Shown here: one piece after another, positions 55,000-61,612 of the stretch
How positions within the stretch are numbered: position 1 is the first letter of the stretch
Layout: the number at the start of each line of letters is the position of its first letter
Source: Psychroserpens sp041224425
GTDB lineage: Bacteria > Bacteroidota > Bacteroidia > Flavobacteriales > Flavobacteriaceae
Assembly: GCF_041224425.1 (NCBI RefSeq)
Contig: NZ_JBGFGL010000080.1
Coordinates: 532,992-596,991, forward strand
Direction: 5' to 3'
Length of the DNA stretch: 64,000 nt
Notes under the pieces: model-generated
Databases searched by the model: none
Told to the model about the DNA's origin: nothing
Seen by the model: only the letters and a program-made list of their open reading frames with translations
Program-made: the position numbers and the translations under genes

Positions 55000-56340
55000 A
55001 TGAGAAAACTAATCATCATAGCAGTATTACTTTTTGGAATTTTTGTTAATGCTCAAGAAAAAAAATGGACACTTATTGAATGTGTTAACTACGCATTAGA
55101 AAACAATATTTCCATTGAGCAATCTCAACTGGATGTCACTCTAGCTGATATTGATAAAAAACAAGCCGTTTTTAATTTCCTTCCTAATCTTAATGCAAAT
55201 GGAAGTTACGGAATCAATACTGGAGCAAACATTAACCCAGCTACAAACCAGTTTGAAAACAATACGTTTAGATCAGCATCGGCTTCTGCAAATTCGGGAA
55301 TCAATATCTTTTCTGGTTTGTCAAATTGGAAAACACTACAACGCGCTAAGCTCAACCAAATCGCAGCGCAATACCGTTTAGACAAAATGAAGGATGATAT
55401 CTCATTGTTTGTTGCAAATTCATTCCTTCAAATACTTTTCAATAGAGAGCAGTTGAAAGTACTTCAAGCTCAAAATGAAGTAACTAAAGAGAATATAGCC
55501 AACACTCAAGAATTAGTAGATGCAGGTGTGCTACCACAAGGTGATTTATTGGAATTAAAAGCGACAGATGCTACACAGGCTCAACAAATCATTGCAGCTG
55601 AAAATGCTTTGTTTATAGCTAAATTGGGATTGGCCCAAACACTACAATTGGAAGATTATGAAACGTTTGATGTTGTGGATCAAGACTATGGACTTTTTGG
55701 TGAAGATATCTTAAACAAAGGTGCTTCAGAAATTGTTGAAAAAGCTAAAGAGGAAGTCAATGATGTTAAAATAGCTCAAGCAAACTTTGATTTATCTGAA
55801 AAAGATTTAGAATTATCAAGAACAAATTACTATCCAACATTATCAGGATTTGTAGGCTACAATACAAGATGGGCAAGTACTCAAATCAATCCATTTACTG
55901 GTGAAGACATCCCATTTATTGACCAGTTATATTTATTTGATGGTACTTCTGTTGGGCTTCAATTAAATGTTCCTATCTTTAACAGACTGTCAACACGTAA
56001 TAATGTTCAAAGAAGCAAAGTAGCCGTTGAACGCTCAAAGCTCTTATTGGAACAAGCAGAACTAGATTTAGAATCTACAGTTTATCAGGCTTACAATGAT
56101 GCTAAAAATTCTAAAAAATCTTATGAAGCTGCTCTTCAAACTGAAGAAGCGAGAAAGTTGGCTTTTGAATATGCAAAAGAACGTTACGATGTTGGATTAT
56201 CAAATGCATTCGATTTTAACCAATCGCGTACTGCTTATGAAAATGCACAGTCTGATGTTATTAGAACGAAATACGATTATATATTTAGGCTTAAAATATT
56301 AGAATTCTATTTTGGGCTGCCAATAACCGACTTAAATTAA
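55000..56340 (+). CDS. TolC-family outer-membrane factor
   Basis: Outer-membrane channel of the export system, 446 residues. Signal peptide ends FVNAQ. Two long internally similar helical halves are visible, with typical family stretches (LIECVNYALENNISIEQSQL at the start, KERYDVGLSNAFDFNQSRTA near the end). Placed between the two adaptor genes. Confidence 0.93.
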   Translation: MRKLIIIAVLLFGIFVNAQEKKWTLIECVNYALENNISIEQSQLDVTLADIDKKQAVFNFLPNLNANGSYGINTGANINPATNQFENNTFRSASASANSGINIFSGLSNWKTLQRAKLNQIAAQYRLDKMKDDISLFVANSFLQILFNREQLKVLQAQNEVTKENIANTQELVDAGVLPQGDLLELKATDATQAQQIIAAENALFIAKLGLAQTLQLEDYETFDVVDQDYGLFGEDILNKGASEIVEKAKEEVNDVKIAQANFDLSEKDLELSRTNYYPTLSGFVGYNTRWASTQINPFTGEDIPFIDQLYLFDGTSVGLQLNVPIFNRLSTRNNVQRSKVAVERSKLLLEQAELDLESTVYQAYNDAKNSKKSYEAALQTEEARKLAFEYAKERYDVGLSNAFDFNQSRTAYENAQSDVIRTKYDYIFRLKILEFYFGLPITDLN

Positions 56341-56346
56341 CATATA

Positions 56347-57645
56347 ATGAGTAAAACAGTAAAAATCGCTCTGCTTATCCTTGGTCTCCTTATCATTGGA
56401 GTGGTTGTGGGTAAGTCCATGGGATGGTTTGGTAATAAAGGAAATTTCAAAACGGTAGAAGTTAAGAAAGTTGCTTTAGTTGATATTGTTGAAACCGTAT
56501 CTGCCACTGGTAAAATCCAACCTGAGGTTGAAGTCAAAATTTCCAGTGAAGTTTCAGGAGAAATTTTGGAGCTTCCATTTAAGGAAGGTCAGCAAGTAAA
56601 AAAAGGCGATTTACTTGTGAGAATCAATCCAGATTTAATTCAATCTGCCGTGAATCGTTCAGAAGCTACGTACCAAAATGTAAGAGCGAGCTTGGAACAA
56701 GCCGAAGCAAATCTAAAGCAAGCAAAAGCTGATTACGACAGAAATAAATCATTATTTGAAAAAGGCGTGATTTCCAAAGCTGATTGGGACCGTTCCGTGG
56801 CGTCCTATGAAACTGCGGTTGCAGGTAAAAACTCAGCCTTTTATAGTGTTAGAAGTGCTGCTGCTACTGTAAATGAAGCCAAAGATAATTTGAGTAGAAC
56901 GGAGATCTATGCACCTATGGATGGTACCATTTCACTACTCAATGTCGAATTGGGAGAACGTGTTGTTGGAACTCAGCAAATGGCTGGTACAGAGATTTTA
57001 AGAGTTGCTAACCTTAATAACATGGAGGTTGAAGTAGATGTGAATGAAAATGATATTGTAAAAGTTCAAATTGGAGATTCTACGATTGTTGAGGTTGATG
57101 CTTATCTTAAAAAGGAATTTAAAGGAATCGTTACGGAAATAGCGAATTCTGCAGCTGGGACTTTAACGGCAGATCAGGTGACTAACTTTAGGGTTAAGGT
57201 ACGTATTCTAGAAGAGTCCTATAAAGATTTAATGGAAGGAAAGCCAGAATATTATTCTCCTTTCAGACCAGGAATGACAGCAACTGTTGACATCATTACT
57301 GAAAAACAGGAACAGATTGTTGCCGTTCCAATAAGTTCTATTGTTATTAAAACAGATACCTCTTCTGTGAAAACAGGATTTAAAAAGCCAACATCTGAAG
57401 ATATTACTTCAGAAATAGAAGAGAAGTTTGAATGTGTTTTTGTCAATAATAATGGCGAAGCAAAACTAAGAGTTGTTAAAACAGGAATTCAAGACGACAC
57501 CAATATTGAAATCACTTCTGGTTTAGCTGAAGGCGAAGAAATTATTACAGGTCCATACAATATGGTGTCTCGAACACTCAAATCTGGTGATAAAATAGAA
57601 ACAGGAAAAGATAAGGAAGCCAAAGAAGATAGTTCTTCAGAATGA
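56347..57645 (+). CDS. Membrane fusion protein 2 (HlyD/MacA-like)
   Basis: Second adaptor, 432 residues: one N-terminal helix (IALLILGLLIIGVVVGKSMG), lipoyl half (ISGEILELPF-like: SGEILELPFKEGQQVKKGDL), a coiled coil (about 100-180; YDRNKSLFEKGVISKADWDR), second lipoyl half and beta-barrel, and a polar C-terminal tail rich in Lys, Glu and Ser. It starts six bases after tolC. Two adaptors with one ABC pump and one TolC suggests either alternative complexes or a shared hetero-oligomer. Confidence 0.92.
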   Translation: MSKTVKIALLILGLLIIGVVVGKSMGWFGNKGNFKTVEVKKVALVDIVETVSATGKIQPEVEVKISSEVSGEILELPFKEGQQVKKGDLLVRINPDLIQSAVNRSEATYQNVRASLEQAEANLKQAKADYDRNKSLFEKGVISKADWDRSVASYETAVAGKNSAFYSVRSAAATVNEAKDNLSRTEIYAPMDGTISLLNVELGERVVGTQQMAGTEILRVANLNNMEVEVDVNENDIVKVQIGDSTIVEVDAYLKKEFKGIVTEIANSAAGTLTADQVTNFRVKVRILEESYKDLMEGKPEYYSPFRPGMTATVDIITEKQEQIVAVPISSIVIKTDTSSVKTGFKKPTSEDITSEIEEKFECVFVNNNGEAKLRVVKTGIQDDTNIEITSGLAEGEEIITGPYNMVSRTLKSGDKIETGKDKEAKEDSSSE

Positions 57646-57659
57646 TAATATAAGTTAAT

Positions 57660-58331
57660 ATGGCTATCATATTAAGTATTGAAACATCAACAACTAATTG
57701 TTCAGTCTCTCTTTCTAAGGAAGGAGAGATTTTAGTTTTAAAGGAGGATAATAATGTTAACTACTCACATGCAGAATCCTTGCATGTGTTTATTGATGAA
57801 GTCATTAAAGATTCCAACATACAACCAGAAACAATTGATGCTATTGCGGTAAGTAAAGGTCCAGGCTCTTATACAGGTTTGAGAATAGGTGTTTCAGCAG
57901 CTAAAGGTCTTTGTTTTGCTTTGGAAAAACCTTTGATTTCTGTTCCAACACTTCAAGCATTGGCACGTCAGGTCAATATCTCTGATGGATTCATTATTCC
58001 TTTGTTGGATGCAAGACGACTTGAGGTATATACTTCAGTTTTTGACTCAGAATTTAATGAAATTCATCCTGTTGAAGCTCATGTTTTAAATGAGCATTCT
58101 TTTGAAGCATTCTTGAGCAAGGAGAAGATTTACTTTATTGGAAATGGTGTTGAAAAGACCAAGGCCTTGATTTCACATCCCAATGCTCATTTTATTGAAG
58201 GCCGATTACCTTCAGCAAATGAAATGGCTTCTGTTGCGTATTCCAAGTACAAAAAAAGCGACATCGAGGATGTCGCCTATTTTGAACCTTTTTATCTTAA
58301 GGATTTTATAGCCATAAAACCCAAGAAATAA
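57660..58331 (+). CDS. tsaB: tRNA threonylcarbamoyladenosine biosynthesis protein TsaB
   Basis: TsaB partners TsaD in making t6A at position 37 of ANN-decoding tRNAs. 223 residues, normal. ASKHA-type N-terminus ILSIETSTTNCSVSL, then SHAESLHVFIDEVI and GPGSYTGLRIGVSAAKGLCF. The last coding part contains a perfect hairpin that serves as the terminator of the convergent mscS gene. The stop lies five bases from the mscS stop. Confidence 0.95.
   Translation: MAIILSIETSTTNCSVSLSKEGEILVLKEDNNVNYSHAESLHVFIDEVIKDSNIQPETIDAIAVSKGPGSYTGLRIGVSAAKGLCFALEKPLISVPTLQALARQVNISDGFIIPLLDARRLEVYTSVFDSEFNEIHPVEAHVLNEHSFEAFLSKEKIYFIGNGVEKTKALISHPNAHFIEGRLPSANEMASVAYSKYKKSDIEDVAYFEPFYLKDFIAIKPKK
58251..58276 (-). 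terminator. mscS terminator inside the tsaB coding end
   Basis: On the minus strand: perfect stem GCGACATC / GATGTCGC with a three-base loop, followed by seven T. It begins about 61 bases after the mscS stop. On the plus strand the same DNA encodes the KKSDIEDVAYF stretch of TsaB. Confidence 0.85.
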
Positions 58332-58336
58332 GAGAT

Positions 58337-59149
58337 TTATGATTCTTTGTGAATTTCGACTTGGTGTGGATATGGGATTTCAATACCTGCAGCATCAAGC
58401 GCTTCCTTGGTCTGTTCTGTAACATCAAAGTACACAGTCCAGTAATCTTCTGTTTTACACCATGGTCTAACAGCAAAATTTATAGAACTGTCAGCCAACT
58501 CCATGACAGTAACGGCAGGAACAGGATCTTTCAATATTTTTGAATGTGAGGTCAATACATTCATAAGAACCTCTTTAGTTTGTTTGATATCAGAGTCGTA
58601 GCCAACACCGAAAACCAGATCTACACGTCGTGTGCCTTCAGTAGTATAATTAACAATATTGCCATTGGATAGTGCACCATTTGGAATGATGATCTCCTTG
58701 TTTGAAAGACCTGTAAGTTTTGTGGTAAATATTTCAATCTCCTTTACCACACCAATTTCTCCTTGAGCCTCTATAAGATCACCGATTTTAATCGGCTTAA
58801 AAATCATAATTAAAACACCTCCAGCAAAATTACCTAACGAGCCTTGTAATGCCAAACCTATAGCTAGACCGGCAGCAGCAATAACTGCGGCAAAAGAGGT
58901 GGTTTCTACACCTACGGTTCCTAAAACCACAATGATTAAGACAATTTTTAAGATCCAGCTTAATAAATTGAGCAAGAATTTTTTCAAACTTTCATCATAT
59001 TCTCTTTTCTCCATGGCTTTCTTGATTCCTTTGAGTAAAGATTTGATGACCCAAGAACCAATAATCCATATGGCAATAGCCGCTAATAATTTTGGTCCAA
59101 AATCAACTATAATTTCATAACCCTTGTCAATCCATTTTTGTAAATCCAT
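58337..59149 (-). CDS. mscS: Small-conductance mechanosensitive channel (MscS)
   Basis: Osmotic safety valve of the inner membrane, 270 residues, normal. Three N-terminal helices; the third is the pore helix with the Gly/Ala pattern AAAGLAIGLALQGSLGNFAG. Then the beta domain (FKPIKIGDLIEAQGEIGVVK) and the C-terminal vestibule. It faces tsaB tail to tail and uses a terminator within it. Confidence 0.95.
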   Translation of the reverse strand: MDLQKWIDKGYEIIVDFGPKLLAAIAIWIIGSWVIKSLLKGIKKAMEKREYDESLKKFLLNLLSWILKIVLIIVVLGTVGVETTSFAAVIAAAGLAIGLALQGSLGNFAGGVLIMIFKPIKIGDLIEAQGEIGVVKEIEIFTTKLTGLSNKEIIIPNGALSNGNIVNYTTEGTRRVDLVFGVGYDSDIKQTKEVLMNVLTSHSKILKDPVPAVTVMELADSSINFAVRPWCKTEDYWTVYFDVTEQTKEALDAAGIEIPYPHQVEIHKES

Positions 59150-59184
59150 AATCTGTGTTTTATATAGTTTTAGTATTATTCAAA

Positions 59185-59230
59185 AATAAAAAAAACTGAA
59201 TGGATTATCGATAGATAACACATTCAGTTT
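59185..59230 (-). terminator. Terminator of the unknown secreted-protein gene
   Basis: Minus-strand stem AAACTGAATG / CATTCAGTTT with inner pairing TTATC / GATAA, then a T-rich run. It separates this gene from mscS. Confidence 0.8.
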
Positions 59231-59254
59231 CAATAAATTTAAGTTTTTATTGAC

Positions 59255-59959
59255 TTAGAGCGTATTGATATAATCAACAATTTGGATTAAATCCTCTTCT
59301 CTTTTAGGTTTTAATTTATTGTCTTTTATATAGCCTAAAATTTCCTTTTGGTGTTCTGGAAAAAGTTTAGAAAAGTCTTTTTTGTTTGTTGGAACTTCAA
59401 TGAGCAATATGCCATCTTTTGTTTTGATATAATAGCTGTCGTTCCATCTTTTGTAATGAGCTGGTTGCGCTTTGTCATAAGTGGTAACGGCTATTTTTTC
59501 ACCAATAAAAGAAACTTTCTCACGTTTAAAAACAATGGTTTCTTTATCAGCGTCAGTTAAATAGATAAAATAACTGTACTGCTCGTTTAAATCTTCATCT
59601 AAATACCCAAATATTTGATAGGTTTTGTCAAGAGGAGTAATCTTGATTTGAATATCTCTTCTGTATTTATCAAGATAGAAAGCGCTTCCATTTTTATCAG
59701 ATTTGACTTCGAATTGATCGGTTGCAGCATTGTACCTTACAAAAAATATTTCGCCTTCTGAAGCAGAGATTTTGGCAGGCAGAAACTCCTCATTAACATA
59801 AGGAGTACCTTCAATATTTTCATTAATAGTTATTGGAGATGTTGACAATAAGAGGGAATTATCACCTCTATTATTTTGACTTGTAACCACTTTTTGTTGT
59901 GAAAAAAGAGGAGATAAGGACAATAATAATGCTAGGGCTAAATAGTGTTTAAGTTTCAT
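59255..59959 (-). CDS. Secreted protein of unknown function
   Basis: Not recognised. 234 residues with a signal peptide (MKLKHYLALALLLSLSPLFS, then Q). The body is beta-rich and polar: GEIFFVRYNAATDQFEVKSD, FYLDKYRRDIQIKITPLDKT, IYLTDADKETIVFKREKVSF. A helical tail follows (about 185-234; FSKLFPEHQKEILGYIKDNK). It may be periplasmic or surface-exposed. It lies between dodecin and mscS, has its own terminator, and gives no hint of a partner. Confidence 0.8.
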   Translation of the reverse strand: MKLKHYLALALLLSLSPLFSQQKVVTSQNNRGDNSLLLSTSPITINENIEGTPYVNEEFLPAKISASEGEIFFVRYNAATDQFEVKSDKNGSAFYLDKYRRDIQIKITPLDKTYQIFGYLDEDLNEQYSYFIYLTDADKETIVFKREKVSFIGEKIAVTTYDKAQPAHYKRWNDSYYIKTKDGILLIEVPTNKKDFSKLFPEHQKEILGYIKDNKLKPKREEDLIQIVDYINTL

Positions 59960-60013
59960 GTTTAATTTTTTTGAAAACTAGTAAATATAAACGTGCTATC
60001 TGTTAATTTTAAT

Positions 60014-60052
60014 TTAAAAAAACAAAAAGCACCCTTAATATTTAAGAGTGCT
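60014..60052 (-). terminator. Terminator of the dodecin gene
   Basis: Minus-strand stem AGCACTCTTAA / TTAAGGGTGCT with a three-base loop (one G-T pair), then a T-rich tail. Confidence 0.88.
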
Positions 60053-60075
60053 AGGTCTATAGTGTTAGTAATAAC

Positions 60076-60276
60076 TTATTTAACTTCAAAAGTTAATTTA
60101 AGGTTAACTCTAAATTCAACAACATCATCACCTTTTACGATGGCGCTTTGATCTTGAACATATACCGATCGTATATTTTTAACTGTTTTTGAAGCTTCTT
60201 TAACTGCTTTTTTTGTTGCGTCTTCCCAGCTTTTGTCAGAATTTGATAAAACTTCGATAACTTTTAATACTGCCAT
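60076..60276 (-). CDS. Dodecin
   Basis: Dodecin, a 66-residue flavin-storage protein that forms hollow dodecamers. The whole sequence fits the family: AVLKVIEVLSNSDKSWEDAT at the start, the helix that follows, and VVEFRVNLKLTFEVK at the end. The Trp in SWEDA is the residue that stacks on flavin. An inverted repeat sits just upstream, between it and the nfu-type gene. Confidence 0.94.
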   Translation of the reverse strand: MAVLKVIEVLSNSDKSWEDATKKAVKEASKTVKNIRSVYVQDQSAIVKGDDVVEFRVNLKLTFEVK

Positions 60277-60299
60277 TTTATTTTAATTTTTAATTAAAC

Positions 60300-60332
60300 A
60301 TTAGAATGTTATATAAATTTACGCATTCTAAT
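60300..60332. repeat. Inverted repeat upstream of dodecin
   Basis: Perfect 9-base arms ATTAGAATG and CATTCTAAT separated by 15 bases, in the gap between the nfu-type gene and dodecin. There is no T run on either side that would make it a clear terminator. The minus-strand stretch TAAATTTA lies in its loop, so an operator is possible. Confidence 0.5.
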
Positions 60333-60341
60333 CATAGAAAC

Positions 60342-61244
60342 CTAACCATTAATAGCTTCTACTGTTTCAACTTTATCTTTTAGCATTTCCTTCAACATGT
60401 TTTCAATACCATTTTTTAAGGTAAATGTTGAAGATGGGCAACCACTACATGCGCCTTGAAGCAACACACTTACTTTTTTGCTTTTAGGATCATAAAACTG
60501 AAACTCAATATTACCTCCATCACTTGCTACAGCAGGTTTTACATATTCTTCGAGGATGTTTATAATCTCTTTTGAGATATCGTCTTTCGGTTCAGCTTTA
60601 GTGTCATGTGCTAAGTTTATTTGTTCTTTTTTTGAAGACGTATCCTTGTTAAGAATCTGTTTTCCTTCTTCAATGTAAGATCTGATAAATTCTCTTAAAC
60701 TCATGCTTATCTCATTCCATTCGGCAATATCATATTTCGTAATCGAAACAAAGTTTTCATCTAAGAAAACACTTTTAACAAATGGGAAATGAAATAGTTC
60801 TGCAGCCAGAGGAGCCTCTTTGGTATCGTCAATAGATTTATATTCCTGTGAGCTCAACACCAGTTTTTTATTGGCAACAAATTTCATTACTGAGGGATTG
60901 GGAGTGCTTTCCGCATACACAGTAACAGGAACTTTCTTGGTAACAGTAGAGTCACTTATTACTACACCATCATTATTGATGTAATCTTTAATTTGTTGTG
61001 CAACTTCTTCTTGAACTTCAGGCCATTCAACAATATTATAGCGTTCAATTGCTATGAAATTTCCAGAGATATATACTTTCTTTACAAAAGGCAAATGAAA
61101 AAGTTGTTGTGCCAGAGGTGAAGGAGAGGCATCATCTATAGAATCAAATTCAAAACTTTTATGTTGGGTAAGAAAGTCAGAGGCCTCAAATTTTATGATC
61201 TTTGGATTGCTTGTTTCTTTTATTACTATCGTGATGTTTTTCAT
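60342..61244 (-). CDS. Nfu/NifU-type iron-sulphur scaffold with duplicated N-terminal domain
   Basis: Iron-sulphur cluster carrier, 300 residues. Two copies of the Nfu N-terminal domain: residues about 1-95 (SNPKIIKFEASDFLTQH, ASPSPLAQQLFHLPFVKKVY) and about 107-200 (STPNPSVMKFVANKKLV, EAPLAAELFHFPFVKSVF). Then a linker and the NifU C-terminal domain (about 222-300) with the cluster-binding CSGC at 265-268. Many Nfu proteins have one N-terminal domain, so the tandem is notable. Its promoter has TATTTTTG a short way upstream. Confidence 0.92.
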   Translation of the reverse strand: MKNITIVIKETSNPKIIKFEASDFLTQHKSFEFDSIDDASPSPLAQQLFHLPFVKKVYISGNFIAIERYNIVEWPEVQEEVAQQIKDYINNDGVVISDSTVTKKVPVTVYAESTPNPSVMKFVANKKLVLSSQEYKSIDDTKEAPLAAELFHFPFVKSVFLDENFVSITKYDIAEWNEISMSLREFIRSYIEEGKQILNKDTSSKKEQINLAHDTKAEPKDDISKEIINILEEYVKPAVASDGGNIEFQFYDPKSKKVSVLLQGACSGCPSSTFTLKNGIENMLKEMLKDKVETVEAING

Positions 61245-61612
61245 TTCAATAAATTTTATTTTGCAAAAATACTAAACAATTAGAAGTAGACTTCATTTTT
61301 AAAGTTAACTATCAAATTAGGCATGGTTAAATACTAAAGTATTATTATGGGAGTTATAATAATATTGGTTTAAAGCCTAAATTGTTAAACTGGTAATTTT
61401 ATATATCATAAAGGTGCTAATTACTTAAAATTTACTAAATTTCGCATCTAATATGAAAAAGCTAGATAACTAACTATAACATTAGTCACGTTTTTTATTT
61501 GTTAAGGATCAACACATAAAACGTACGGCATTGGTTAATAATCGATTATGGTTTAGTTGACTTTTTTGTTTGTGATATCCTATAAAGGATTTTGCAGCTT
61601 TAGTCAAGTATT
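61245..61612. other. Intergenic region between divergent nfu-type gene and giant repeat protein
   Basis: 368 bases, AT-rich, with no coding potential that I can see. It holds the nfu-type promoter at its left end and presumably the promoter of the giant gene at its right, where I find no clean TAnnTTTG. A small dyad ATCCT-ATAA-AGGAT lies at 61577-61590. Confidence 0.6.
61264..61271 (-). promoter_or_regulatory. -7 element of the nfu-type gene
   Basis: Minus strand TATTTTTG, an exact TAnnTTTG, 19 bases before the ATG. Confidence 0.5.

Noticed and set aside
61577..61590. Small dyad ATCCT-ATAA-AGGAT before the giant gene
   Set aside because: Arms of five bases are too short to claim an operator or terminator.
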